A DNA stretch of 64,000 nucleotides from Bifidobacterium sp. ESL0790 (lineage in GTDB: Bacteria > Actinomycetota > Actinomycetes > Actinomycetales > Bifidobacteriaceae): the NCBI RefSeq assembly GCF_029395435.1, contig NZ_CP113915.1, positions 1,674,001-1,738,000 of the forward strand, read 5' to 3'. Within the stretch, counting starts at the first letter, position 1. Each line of letters begins with the position of its first letter. A program made the translations under genes and the position numbers. Under the pieces are notes generated by a model. That model was not told the origin of the DNA, ran no database searches, and saw only the letters and a program-made list of their open reading frames with translations. This document shows positions 18,175-27,410 of this stretch, piece by piece.

Positions 18175-20426
18175 TTGACCTGCTCCTTGCTGAACCGCGC
18201 ATACGTCGGCACGGTGCTTTCTTTCGGATATTGCACCGTCACTCGCCCTTCGACGATATAGGGTGCGTCAATGGTGAGCTCAGGACCACCTTTCGGCATC
18301 TTGGCATGGTTATTCGAGAAGAACCACTCATAGTCTTTGGATGAACTGATACCGTGTTGGAATTCAAGGCGGCTATAGCTGTTCCCTCCTACACCAATCT
18401 GGGAACCACGACCGATGGCGACATAACCACTGCCCAATGATTTGGTGCCAGTGGCCAAATCGTCGCCAAGCCATGCCCCCATACCGAAACTGCCGTCACA
18501 GAAGCCAAAGCAGAACCTGTCACCCTGACCACCATCATTCTCGCTGCTGTAATAGTCGTTGTCTTCATCATCGGTATCGTCATCCTCATCAGAATCGCAA
18601 CCGAAACTTTCGTCATATTCACTGCCATCACTGGATTTGGCATGCCTGTGCGTGCAGGAGACCGGCAGTGTGGAAGCCGAGCGATTCAAGAACCCATGCA
18701 GACCACTTGGCTCGGTCAAGGCACTCTGCTCGTTCGCGCCATCAATGGACGAGGCGGATTCAACATTAGCGCCTCGAGTATCTTGCCTCATGAACCAAGA
18801 GGATTGAGAAGAGACATTCGGTTCCTCTGGTTTGTCGGGTTTAGTGGGCTCCGCAGGAGTACTTGGTTTAGAGGTCTTCGCATCGGCATGTCGTTTCTGG
18901 GCCTCAGCACGTATGTCGGCATTCGTGCCATGACTGAGTCGGTAGGAGCAACCAGCAGGCAATGTGACATATACCGTCGATTGCTGCACCGTCAGATCGA
19001 TGCGGCCAGTCGGGCAGCCGGACTGGACCTTGCTGCCGTCGTTCAACTCGACCTCATGAGTACCGTTGGCTGCCTGATACTCGCTCATATCGATGTTGAC
19101 GACATCGTTGTCAAGGCGATTCCCTTTGAACGCCATTCCTTGGTTCAGCTGCGAGAGCTGAGTCTTGTCGCTGCCATCAAGCGCTTTGAAACCGGTCACG
19201 TTCACGCTTTGGTAAGAGGTGTCCACACGGTTCATATCGCTGAGTACATAGGAATAGCCGATGTCGGAGCTGATAAGCGTGACGGCCACGATGGCCGCGA
19301 TCCACATCAATGGATGCAACCCTCCAGCACGCCTGCCCGTCATGCCAAGCAAGGCGATGACGACGCCGAGCGCCAACAGCACACCCGCAATCCAGATGGT
19401 GCCCATCTTGAAGATGGATCCGAGATAGCCGCCCTCGCTCACACACACAATCGCGACGATGGCACCGGAAAGGATGATGGCGCCCAGCATGAACAGGACA
19501 AGAACGAACCCAGCCGGCTTGCGACGGACACGCTTCTTCGCACGCACCCCAGCGACAGCTTGAGGATATGGTTGCGGCTGTTGGTACGCAGGATCATATG
19601 GTTCAGCCATATAGGTAGGAGGCTCACCAAGCCCATCCGCGGTGCGATCAGCTGACCAATTGAATGAATTGGCACCGTCATTCACTGGTCGCGGAGCACC
19701 ACTTCCTTGCACGTCTTCCCTAACTGTATCGCTGGAGACGCGAAAGGACTGATCTCTCGATCCTTCATCGGATTGACCCCGGAACGCTTCCGACCGAGCC
19801 TCACCCCCGCCAAAATTCGTAGCATTGGTGTTGAAGGTGTTGGCGTCTGGCATGGGCGGCTGCCAGCCCCCTCCCTGAGGCGGATTAGGGCCATAGGGAC
19901 CAGCTGAGGGCTGATTGGGCGCTCCCCGTCCTCCGGTTCCGGCCCCACCATTGTGATCTTGCACGCGGTGTTGCAGGCTGTTGACCATGACCAACAGCAC
20001 ACCGACGGCAATCACCGCCAGCAACACCCCAATGCCGGGCGAGGCAAAGGCGATGAGGATGAAGATGATGGGCCCCAGCAACGACCACTGCCAGTGACCA
20101 TATGCCAGCTCCTCACCGGAAATCCTGCCATCTCGGCAATCGGGCAGCAACACCCATCCGGCCGCGTAGAAGGCCGCCCCGAAGCCAAACACCAAGGTGG
20201 ATGCCGCCACAATCGCCCGCACAAAGATCGGACTGAGGCCATAGCGCACCGCGATGCCGTCGCACACGCCAGCAATCCATCGGTTGTTGCCGCGCATCAA
20301 CCCGCTGGAGCGAATCCAAGCGAAGAAATGGTCGATCTTCTCATGCCTTGGAGGCACCGGACCTTGACCGCCCTGGTAATTTTGCGGGCCTGGCGCGGCC
20401 CCCGCATACATGTTGTCGTTGTTCAT
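18171..20426 (-). CDS. PspC-domain membrane protein, LiaF/toastrack-like
   Basis: 751 residues from the ATG at 20426. An N-terminal PspC domain (about 35-95, SGLMRGNNRWIAGVCDGIAV) is followed by a hydrophobic pair, a Gly/Pro/Asn-rich linker, three or four more membrane helices (about 315-410), and a long extracellular C-terminal region with Asp/Glu-rich insertions (DEDDDTDDEDNDYY). The part after the helices may be a LiaF-like toastrack fold, by analogy with PspC proteins paired with LiaS-type kinases. It is divergent from exactly such a kinase and shares the 20462-20490 operator region. The upstream codons to 20561 are not counted because they overlap the divergent promoter. Confidence 0.8.
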   Translation of the reverse strand: MNNDNMYAGAAPGPQNYQGGQGPVPPRHEKIDHFFAWIRSSGLMRGNNRWIAGVCDGIAVRYGLSPIFVRAIVAASTLVFGFGAAFYAAGWVLLPDCRDGRISGEELAYGHWQWSLLGPIIFILIAFASPGIGVLLAVIAVGVLLVMVNSLQHRVQDHNGGAGTGGRGAPNQPSAGPYGPNPPQGGGWQPPMPDANTFNTNATNFGGGEARSEAFRGQSDEGSRDQSFRVSSDTVREDVQGSGAPRPVNDGANSFNWSADRTADGLGEPPTYMAEPYDPAYQQPQPYPQAVAGVRAKKRVRRKPAGFVLVLFMLGAIILSGAIVAIVCVSEGGYLGSIFKMGTIWIAGVLLALGVVIALLGMTGRRAGGLHPLMWIAAIVAVTLISSDIGYSYVLSDMNRVDTSYQSVNVTGFKALDGSDKTQLSQLNQGMAFKGNRLDNDVVNIDMSEYQAANGTHEVELNDGSKVQSGCPTGRIDLTVQQSTVYVTLPAGCSYRLSHGTNADIRAEAQKRHADAKTSKPSTPAEPTKPDKPEEPNVSSQSSWFMRQDTRGANVESASSIDGANEQSALTEPSGLHGFLNRSASTLPVSCTHRHAKSSDGSEYDESFGCDSDEDDDTDDEDNDYYSSENDGGQGDRFCFGFCDGSFGMGAWLGDDLATGTKSLGSGYVAIGRGSQIGVGGNSYSRLEFQHGISSSKDYEWFFSNNHAKMPKGGPELTIDAPYIVEGRVTVQYPKESTVPTYARFSKEQVK

Positions 20427-20461
20427 AGTGCCATTACACCATGCCGACACTCGCGAAAGGG

Positions 20462-20490
20462 TCAGGGAACACCCTGATTCAACCCTGATT
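20462..20490. promoter_or_regulatory. candidate response-regulator operator between divergent PspC genes
   Basis: TCAGGGAACACCCTGA is a palindrome with 6-bp arms at 20462-20477. CCCTGATT then repeats at 20472-20479 and 20483-20490, an 11-bp (one helical turn) spacing. It lies 36 nt from the PspC gene start and 16-49 nt from the kinase start, so one regulator could control both directions. Binding by the adjacent LuxR-type regulator is inferred. Confidence 0.5.
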
Positions 20491-20505
20491 TTTCGACGAA
20501 TACCC

Positions 20506-22200
20506 ATGAACATGTCAGATTTCGGGCACAATGGAAGCATGAGACCAACAAACCGATCCACGCGAGGGCAACAGCCGGGGCAACCGTACCCCGACTCGTC
20601 AGCCCGTGGATACGGCTATGGCCCCAATGGCCACTCCTCAAACGAATACGGCCGTTATGGTTATCAAGGAAACAACTACCCAGGGCAATCCGCGTTCCCC
20701 GCTCCCGTTCGTCAACGGCTGCCGCTGCTCAGGCCGAAAAACAAGCGTATGCTCTGCGGGGTGTGCCGGGGATTGAGCCTGCATCTGGGCATCCCGGTAG
20801 CGGTCATCCGAATGGCGTTCATCGCCCTGACCTTCCTGTTCGGCTCAGGCATCGCCGCCTATATCTTCTTGTGGGTGTTCGTGCCAGCGGGCGATCCGGT
20901 GGCCGTCTACCAAGCCCAACAGCAAGCCAGTCAGGGGCCGCTCGCCCGTGGCAATCTGGCCTATCCTGGAGCGAACCAAGACTTCTATGGTGGCAACGCC
21001 GGTTACCAAAACGGCGCGGATATCGGAAGCTCCAACTCTAACATCGTGAATCCCGCAGCTGAAGCAGGAATTGACAACCATCAAGACGAGCGACGATGTA
21101 AAAGAGAGGAGAAGGGCAATCGTCAGCAATACGGACACCCTGAGAACACTCCTCAGAATTCGTCGGCGGATGCAGGCGCTGATGACGGCATCGGCTCGTT
21201 TGAGGATATCGGCCAGGCCCTGAAACGAGCCTCGAAACCCTCGTTAATCGCATTGGCCGGGTTGGCCCTTGTTATTCTCGCCATCTTGCTGACGGCCAGT
21301 CCTATTCCCGCCGACCTCACCGTTGGCGTGCTCATGGCGTTGTGCGGCATCGGTGTGGCATGGCTCAAGATGAACGCGGCGCGTGGCCAGCTGCCCTATC
21401 TGATAGCGGGCATCATCCTCTTGGCCGCCGGCTATATCGTCTGCACGGATTCCACGACATTCCAATTCCACCTTCCGTTCTCCGCAATGGTGGCGGGACT
21501 GGCGCTTCTTGCGGGTGTGGGCGTGGCGTTGGTGCCATTGGGCAACAAGCTCACCCAGGATCTCGGCCGCGAGCGCGCGCTGAAGGAACGCGAGGAGGAG
21601 CGGGCCGACATGACGGCCCACCTGCATGATGGCGTCTTGCAAACCCTCGCCCTCATCCAGCTGCACAGCGACGAGCCACAGACCGTTTTCACCCTGGCCC
21701 GTGGTCAGGAGCGGGAATTACGTCGTTGGCTCTATCAGGACCGCACCCCACCGGATCGCTCGGTGAGCGCAGGCCTCCACGAGATTGCCGCGCGTATCGA
21801 GGATGAGTATCGCAAGCCCATTGAGGTGGTGGCGGTGGGCGACGCACGACCCAGCGCCCAGACCGACGCCTTGCTCAACGCCAGCGAGCAGGCCATGCTC
21901 AACGCCGTCCAACATGGCGGCGAACCCATTTCCGTCTATTGCGAGACGGGCGGGAAACTGGTCGAGGTCTTCGTGCGTGACCATGGTGACGGATTCGACG
22001 TCGATGCCATCCCCGAAGACAGGCTTGGCATCCGCGAATCAATCATGGGGCGCATCAAACGTCGAGGCGGCTCCGTCGAAATCGTTTCACGGCCCCAATG
22101 GGGCACCGAAGTGCGCATGCATATGCCAATCTCGCAGGAGCATTGTGCCGCAGATGACATAATGGCAAGTGAGAGGGGAACTGGAGACGCAGATGAATGA
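20506..22200 (+). CDS. PspC-domain sensor histidine kinase (LiaS/NarL-class)
   Basis: Envelope-stress kinase of 564 residues (553 if ATG 20539 is used). It has a Gly/Tyr/Asn-rich start, a PspC domain at about 76-130 (NKRMLCGVCRGLSLHLG), a linker, four or so membrane helices at about 247-345, a HisKA_3 dimerisation helix with His374 (AHLHDGVLQTLALIQL), and an HATPase domain (SEQAMLNAVQHG, VRDHGDGFDVD, RRGGSVEIVSRPQWGTEVRM). A PspC sensor fused to a NarL-class kinase is the actinobacterial arrangement for membrane or antibiotic stress. Its stop overlaps the regulator gene start by 8 nt. Confidence 0.9.
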   Translation: MNMSDFGHNGSMRPTNRSTRGQQPGQPYPDSSARGYGYGPNGHSSNEYGRYGYQGNNYPGQSAFPAPVRQRLPLLRPKNKRMLCGVCRGLSLHLGIPVAVIRMAFIALTFLFGSGIAAYIFLWVFVPAGDPVAVYQAQQQASQGPLARGNLAYPGANQDFYGGNAGYQNGADIGSSNSNIVNPAAEAGIDNHQDERRCKREEKGNRQQYGHPENTPQNSSADAGADDGIGSFEDIGQALKRASKPSLIALAGLALVILAILLTASPIPADLTVGVLMALCGIGVAWLKMNAARGQLPYLIAGIILLAAGYIVCTDSTTFQFHLPFSAMVAGLALLAGVGVALVPLGNKLTQDLGRERALKEREEERADMTAHLHDGVLQTLALIQLHSDEPQTVFTLARGQERELRRWLYQDRTPPDRSVSAGLHEIAARIEDEYRKPIEVVAVGDARPSAQTDALLNASEQAMLNAVQHGGEPISVYCETGGKLVEVFVRDHGDGFDVDAIPEDRLGIRESIMGRIKRRGGSVEIVSRPQWGTEVRMHMPISQEHCAADDIMASERGTGDADE

Positions 22201-23032
22201 CGAGGCGAATACGGGGCTGCTGGGTGCCAAGCAGTCTGACATCAAGGTATCGGATATGGCCGAATCCGCCATATCAGCAACCAGCTCAGGCAAGTACGGT
22301 TCGAGAAGCACAGGAAAGACCAGCGCTCCCCGGACGTTCACGGCCCAACCTGATTCCCATCAACCCGATACGGCAAAATCGGACCATCACGATATTCGCA
22401 TCGCTGTGATCGACGACCACGAGATGTTCCGCGCGGGCGTCATCACGACCCTGAGTCCTTATTTCGCCATCGTCGGGCAAGCCCCCGATGTGGAGGGTTC
22501 GGTGGCGATGATCGCCAACACCAAGCCCGATGTCGTGCTGCTCGATGTGCATGTGCCTGGCGGCGAAGGTGGAGGCGGCGCCGAGATACTGGCGAAATCG
22601 CAGCCGCTCTCCCCCGATTCCGCGTTCCTCGCCCTTTCCGTCTCGGATTCGCCGAAGGACGTAGGTGCCGTCATCCGCGCCGGAGCACGAGGCTATGTCA
22701 CCAAGACCATCAGCGGCGACGACCTCATATCCTCGATTATCCAGGTCAACGAGGGCTACGCCGTCTTCTCACCGAAACTGGCTGGCTTCGTGCTCTCGAC
22801 CTTCCAAGGCACCGAGCCGGCCCAGCACGATGATGAGCTTGACAAGCTCTCCACCCGTGAACAGGAGGTCATGCGTCTCATCGCGCGCGGTTACACCTAT
22901 AAGGAAATCGCCGCCGAACTATTCATTTCCGTCAAGACCGTCGAGACCCACGTCAGTGCCGTGCTACGCAAGCTCCAGCTCTCCAACCGCACCGAGCTGA
23001 CCCGCTGGGCCGCCGACCGAAGAATCGTGTGA
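22193..23032 (+). CDS. LuxR/NarL-family response regulator
   Basis: 279 residues: an unusual Ser/Thr/Asp-rich N-terminal extension of about 66, a receiver domain (about 67-190) with acidic pocket IDDHE and phospho-acceptor Asp118 (DVVLLDVHVPGG), and a LuxR DNA-binding domain (LSTREQEVMRLIARGYTYKE to SNRTELTRWA). It is partner of the preceding kinase: the ATG at 22193 lies inside the kinase stop (ATGAATGA) with GGAG at 6 nt, giving translational coupling. The likely target is the operator between the divergent PspC genes. Confidence 0.92.
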   Translation: MNDEANTGLLGAKQSDIKVSDMAESAISATSSGKYGSRSTGKTSAPRTFTAQPDSHQPDTAKSDHHDIRIAVIDDHEMFRAGVITTLSPYFAIVGQAPDVEGSVAMIANTKPDVVLLDVHVPGGEGGGGAEILAKSQPLSPDSAFLALSVSDSPKDVGAVIRAGARGYVTKTISGDDLISSIIQVNEGYAVFSPKLAGFVLSTFQGTEPAQHDDELDKLSTREQEVMRLIARGYTYKEIAAELFISVKTVETHVSAVLRKLQLSNRTELTRWAADRRIV

Positions 23033-23362
23033 GAACGTAAAAGTTCAAAGCATTCGGAGTCCCAAATCGGCAACCATATTCCGTTCAGTGCTATCATTTT
23101 CCGATATGAGCGAGATGAGAAGCAACGAAGCGGTGATCCCGATCAGGGCGTGAAATGGCTTATCAAAAGAACGACATGAACCGAGCCGAGGGTGGCCCAG
23201 ACGTGATAACGCCGACCGAAAAGGACAATGCCGGCGACGGACAAAGGTGGTCCGTTATCAACGATCCCACCCTCCCGCAACGCAAGATTGGTGGCACAGA
23301 CCAGTGACAGCCGACACCACGAAAGACGGCACCATCGAATCCAATGTCAGGAGAACAAACCC
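23033..23362. other. gap between the response regulator and the membrane protein gene
   Basis: 330 bases. The only candidate content is a 50-codon frame at 23155-23307, listed separately. No terminator is obvious. Confidence 0.4.
23155..23307 (+). CDS. possible 50-residue protein
   Basis: An ATG-started frame encoding 50 hydrophilic residues (begins MAYQKNDMNRAEGG, contains RWSVINDPTLPQRKIGG). The codons use G/C at third positions about as often as neighbouring genes, and it lies just upstream of, and codirectional with, the next gene. The only possible ribosome site is a weak GGG. It matches no family I recognise, so it may be chance. Confidence 0.25.
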   Translation: MAYQKNDMNRAEGGPDVITPTEKDNAGDGQRWSVINDPTLPQRKIGGTDQ

Positions 23363-23956
23363 ATGAAGGAAGACACCAAATCCAGGCTCATATCATTCTG
23401 GCAGCGCGCCTTCATCACCACAGTAGCCGTCATCGCCGCCCTGGCGCTCCTGTTCGTCGGGCTTATGGTATGGGTGGGGCACGAATTCGACAAGGGTATG
23501 GAACCTCCCCCGCATGAGCCGTTCATCTCCACCTACCGGCGGCACGCCGACATCGTCACCCAGACCGACAGCCTGTTCCTCGACCACCGGTGGGACGTGC
23601 AGAAGGCCCTGCAGGGCCACGGCCCCGACATCAAAGCCGACACCGTCGCCGGCCAGATGGACAACACAACCGGCATGATCACCGTCAAAGCCAACGGCTA
23701 CAAGCTTATATTCTCGCGGCCGGACTCCGATGCAGATGAGCGACGCAGCATCAGAGTCAGCATGTACAGGAGCGACGAAACCGCACCCGCCATGTCCGTC
23801 AACATCAGTGTTTACGCGCATGGCACCGCCATCGACGCGAACGAGAAACCCGACGTTGAAAGGAGACTCGGCCTGACCGAGCAGCAGGCCGAGGATATGG
23901 CCACGCAAATGGTTCGTCTGGTGCTCGACACCGCCGCGAAAAACTGGCCGAAATGA
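23363..23956 (+). CDS. membrane-anchored protein of unknown function
   Basis: 197 residues from an ATG with AGGAG at 9 nt. One N-terminal helix (about 13-37, FITTVAVIAALALLFVGLMVWVG by position) anchors a soluble, apparently extracellular domain of about 155 residues with no motif I recognise. The domain alternates polar and hydrophobic residues in a beta-rich manner (GMITVKANGYKLIFSRPDS). It follows the PspC two-component genes on the same strand, so an envelope role is possible but only by position. Confidence 0.7.
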   Translation: MKEDTKSRLISFWQRAFITTVAVIAALALLFVGLMVWVGHEFDKGMEPPPHEPFISTYRRHADIVTQTDSLFLDHRWDVQKALQGHGPDIKADTVAGQMDNTTGMITVKANGYKLIFSRPDSDADERRSIRVSMYRSDETAPAMSVNISVYAHGTAIDANEKPDVERRLGLTEQQAEDMATQMVRLVLDTAAKNWPK

Positions 23957-24218
23957 ACCAACAATCACCAGTGATGTCGCCGCAAACTGGCCCCAATAAC
24001 CTTTCCGAATCTTCCGCCAGTCTTAACCATTTGCATCGGCCGTCACCAAGCCGGCAAGCTGTTCCCGTCATTCCTCCGTATAGGCTTCGGACTGGCATCA
24101 GATTCATTCGAACGAAGATTGAGCGGGATTCTTTAAGACTTCCTCGCCGTCGTGCAATTGACGCGAAAACGAGAAATGGGTTCCGGATAGGCTTAGTATC
24201 CAGAACCCATTTGCAAAG

Positions 24219-24303
24219 CGGACAGAGCGAGATTCGAACTCGCGGAGGGTTGCCCCTCAACGGTTTTCAAGACCGTCTCTTTAGACCGCTCAGACATCTG
24301 TCC
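24219..24303 (-). tRNA. tRNA-Ser (TGA)
   Basis: 85-nt class II tRNA. Acceptor GGACAGA pairs with TCTGTCC, discriminator G. The anticodon stem ACGGT/ACCGT holds loop CTTGAAA, anticodon TGA (codon TCA). A long variable arm (GAGGGGCAACCCTC) and T-arm GAGTTCGAATCTC are present. CCA is not encoded. It lies on the same strand as serS and the serine-type permease, 320 nt downstream of serS. Confidence 0.95.
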
Positions 24304-24625
24304 ATGAGGCGCATCCGGCTGACACCGAAATGCGCGACTGATGAATTATAGCAACCGCCCGCAGACAGCAGGCGCGTCGCCCTACCAGCGATTATTCAGC
24401 AATTGCATCATAAGCAAGCCTCCAGCAAGCACCAAATGGCTCAACAATGGCGAAACTATAGAGACGCGCCATAAACAAGCCGCTGACCAAGCCCAAGCGG
24501 CTTGAAAATGGCGGAATGACGGAAAGCGCCATAGACGGGCCGCTGAACGATTGTCAGCGAGCTTGTTTATGGCGCTTTTGAACGATGAGAACCCGATGCG
24601 GGGCTACGCTACGCGACGGAAGCCG
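24304..24625. other. gap between tRNA-Ser and serS
   Basis: 322 bases with no gene. The right two thirds hold the inverted-repeat structure at 24466-24575; the left part should carry the tRNA promoter. Confidence 0.5.
24466..24575. repeat. 110-bp inverted repeat downstream of serS
   Basis: GCGCCATAAACAAGCCGCTGA at the left end is matched by TCAGCGAGCTTGTTTATGGC plus GC at the right (one bulged base). A third, direct copy of the left arm, GCGCCATAGACGGGCCGCTGA, lies at 24526-24546. It may act as the serS terminator or be a small repetitive element. Confidence 0.7.
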
Positions 24626-25912
24626 TCACGCCTCCCACTTGGTGGGCTCAATGACCTCGCGGCCGCCCATGTAGGGGCGCATGGCCTTCGGAATCTCGAT
24701 GGAGCCATCCTTCTGCTGATGGTTCTCGAGGATGGCGACGAGCCAACGCGTGGTGGCCAGCGTGCCGTTCAGCGTGGAGACCGGGCGGGTGGATCCGTCC
24801 TCGGTGCGCTCACGAATGTTGAGACGACGGGCCTGGTACTCGGTGCAGTTCGAGGTGGACGTGAGCTCGCGGTAGCGGCCCTGCGTCGGCACCCAAGCCT
24901 CGTTGTCGAACTTGCGCGCGGCGGAGGAGCCGAGATCGCCGGCGGCGGTGTCGATGGTGCGGTAGGGCACCTCGACCTTGGCCAGCATCTGCTCCTCCAT
25001 GCCGAGCAGCTGCTTGTGCATCTCGCGGGATTCCTCCTGCTTGCAATAGACGAACATCTCCACTTTGTCAAACTGGTGGACGCGGATGATACCAGAAGTG
25101 TCCTTGCCCGCGGCACCGGCCTCGCGACGGTAGCAGCTCGACCAGCCACAATACTTCAGGGGGCCATCGCCAAGGTCGAGAATCTCGTCCTCGTGCATAC
25201 CGGCCAGCGGCACCTCGGAGGTGCCCACCAAATACTGGTCGTCAGGTTCGCGCAAACGATAGATCTCGTCGGCGTGAGAGTTCAAGAAGCCGGTTCCGGC
25301 CATGACCTCGGGGCGCACGAGCGTCGGCGTGATCGCCAAGGTGAAGCCGTTCGCTTCGGCCTGGTCGACGGCCATGGTGAGCATCGCGATCTGCATGCGG
25401 GCCACGGCGCCGCGCAGGAAGTAGAAACGCGAGCCGGAGACCTTGACGCCACGGCGCATGTCGATGCCGGCCACGCCCACACCGAGCGTGAGATGGTCCT
25501 TGGGCTCGAAGCCCTCGGCCTTGAAGTCGCGCGGCGTGCCGACCTTCTGCACCACCACGTAGTCGTCCTCGCCACCTTCGGGAGCCTCGGGCTCGACGAT
25601 GTTGGAGAACTGCCACATGGCCTTGGTGTAGGCCTCGGAGGCGTCGTCGGAGACCTTCTTGTATTCGGCGACCTTGTTGGCCAGGTCCTTGGTCTGCGCA
25701 ATCAGCGCGGCCTTCTCATCGGGCGCGGCCTGGGCGACCTTCTTGCCCATGGCCTTCTGGCTGGCGCGCGCCTCCTCATACGACTTCAGCGCGGAACGGC
25801 GGGTCTCGTCCTGCTTCAGGACCTCGTCGACCAGTTCGACGGATTCGCCTCGCTTGCGCTGAGATTCGCGCACGACATCGGGATGTTCACGGATAAATTG
25901 GATATCAAGCAT
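24626..25912 (-). CDS. serS: seryl-tRNA synthetase
   Basis: Charges tRNA-Ser. The 428-residue protein opens with the long helical tRNA-binding arm (MLDIQFIREHPDVVRESQRK, coiled coil to about 110) and continues with the class II core: TSEVPLAGMHEDE, motif 2 CGWSSCYRREAGAAGKD with IIRVHQFDKVEMF, and motif 3 STLNGTLATTRWLVAILENH. Length is normal. One of its substrates, tRNA-Ser(TGA), is encoded just downstream, and a serine/threonine-type permease gene lies just upstream on the same strand. Confidence 0.97.
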   Translation of the reverse strand: MLDIQFIREHPDVVRESQRKRGESVELVDEVLKQDETRRSALKSYEEARASQKAMGKKVAQAAPDEKAALIAQTKDLANKVAEYKKVSDDASEAYTKAMWQFSNIVEPEAPEGGEDDYVVVQKVGTPRDFKAEGFEPKDHLTLGVGVAGIDMRRGVKVSGSRFYFLRGAVARMQIAMLTMAVDQAEANGFTLAITPTLVRPEVMAGTGFLNSHADEIYRLREPDDQYLVGTSEVPLAGMHEDEILDLGDGPLKYCGWSSCYRREAGAAGKDTSGIIRVHQFDKVEMFVYCKQEESREMHKQLLGMEEQMLAKVEVPYRTIDTAAGDLGSSAARKFDNEAWVPTQGRYRELTSTSNCTEYQARRLNIRERTEDGSTRPVSTLNGTLATTRWLVAILENHQQKDGSIEIPKAMRPYMGGREVIEPTKWEA

Positions 25913-26027
25913 GTCTATAAGCCTACTTGTCTAAAGGGACACCCTCGTGGTGCCCGACCCGGCCGACGCCCACGCGGTATCGGCTATTTTCCGGCCTTGG
26001 TGTTGGACTTGGCCTTGGCTTTGAGCC

Positions 26028-27371
26028 TCAGAACAGCGCAATGATGTTGTAGAAGATGGCGCTCACCGCGATCACGCCGACCACGACGATGAACACGTTG
26101 CTGATCTTGTGAGAGTATTTCTTGAGCGCCGGCACCTTGTGGACGCCGTACATCGGCAGCAGCAGGAGCACGAAGGCGATAAGCGGGCCGGCCATGGTCT
26201 CGATCATGCCAATGGCAGAGGGATTGGCCCAGGCCACCAGCCAGCAGGCGAGGAACATGAAGACGCTGACGGCCACGCGCAGCGGCTTGCGCTCGATGAC
26301 CACATGACGGGTGTGCGCCACCTTGCGGATGATGCCGCCGAGCCCCTCCTCGACGCCGAGGTAGTGGCCGAGGAACGCCTTGAAGATGCAGACGAACGCG
26401 GTGATCGAGGCGATCCACGAGATGGCCGGGGTGCCCATCATGTTGGCCAGGTAGCTCAGGATGGAGACGTTCTGCGCCTTGGCCTTCACCAAATCGCCAG
26501 GCGTCAGGGCGAGGTCGCTGCTCAGCACGAAGAAGAGCACGACGGTGACCATCATGGGCTCGCCGACCTTCAAGATCTTGCCGATCTTGGCGTCCGCGTT
26601 CTCGCCATAGCGCCCGCGCACGTGCACGGAGAACGAGGAGATGATGGCGGAATGGTCGAACGTGAGCACGATGACCGGCATCAAGAGCCACAGCGCGAAG
26701 ATCAGCTGCCCGAAATCGAAGCCGCCGGAAGCGTTGCGCGGCACGCTGGTGAGCATCGACGGGTTCCAGCGCGGGATGAGGTAGAGCGCGAAAATCACCA
26801 GAACGGCGATGACCGGCCATGTCATCCAGCTCATCACGCGGGTGACCACCCCGGCGCCGCAGACCACAATCAGAATCAGCGCGGCGATCAGCACCAGGGA
26901 AAGCAGCCAGCGGTGCGGGGCCGACATGTGCAGCTGGTTGACGATGAAGCTTTCGGCAGTGTTGGTGATCGAGACCGAATACATCAAGAGGATGACCAGC
27001 ACCTCGATGAAGTAGATGATGGTGAAGACCATGCCGAAGCCGAAGCCGAAATGCTGCTCGACCACGTCGGTGATGTCGTCGCCGGGGTTCTTGGCCGAAA
27101 GCACGAAGCGGCACATCGCCCGGTGCGCGAAATAGGCCAGCGGATAGGCGACGGCCAGCATGAGCAGGATGCCGATGATGCCCGCACCGCCAGCGTCGAT
27201 GGGCAGGAAGAGCACGCCCGCGCCGATCGCCGTGCCGAAAAGGCTCAGCATCCATCTGATGTCACGGCCGTGCCATTTGAGCGCCTCGGCCCTGCCGCCG
27301 CTGGTCGACTGGCTCACATCCACCCGCTCGCCGCCGGCCGGTTTCGTTGAGACATCCGGTTTTGTCGTCAT
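26028..27371 (-). CDS. HAAAP-family amino acid permease, serine/threonine type
   Basis: 447 residues, eleven hydrophobic helices. The first helix region (RWMLSLFGTAIGAGVLFLPI, then AGGAGIIGILLML) is characteristic of SdaC/TdcC-type proton-amino acid symporters. Asp/Glu-poor loops and the motif NPGDDITDVVEQHFG fit the family. The ATG at 27371 has AAAGGGAAAG at about 10 nt. Position next to serS and tRNA-Ser supports serine as substrate, but this is context only. A 10-bp tandem repeat lies 40-85 nt upstream of the start. Confidence 0.88.
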   Translation of the reverse strand: MTTKPDVSTKPAGGERVDVSQSTSGGRAEALKWHGRDIRWMLSLFGTAIGAGVLFLPIDAGGAGIIGILLMLAVAYPLAYFAHRAMCRFVLSAKNPGDDITDVVEQHFGFGFGMVFTIIYFIEVLVILLMYSVSITNTAESFIVNQLHMSAPHRWLLSLVLIAALILIVVCGAGVVTRVMSWMTWPVIAVLVIFALYLIPRWNPSMLTSVPRNASGGFDFGQLIFALWLLMPVIVLTFDHSAIISSFSVHVRGRYGENADAKIGKILKVGEPMMVTVVLFFVLSSDLALTPGDLVKAKAQNVSILSYLANMMGTPAISWIASITAFVCIFKAFLGHYLGVEEGLGGIIRKVAHTRHVVIERKPLRVAVSVFMFLACWLVAWANPSAIGMIETMAGPLIAFVLLLLPMYGVHKVPALKKYSHKISNVFIVVVGVIAVSAIFYNIIALF

Positions 27372-27410
27372 GACAATGCCACTTTCCCTTTTGTTTTTAT
27401 TTGATTGTTG

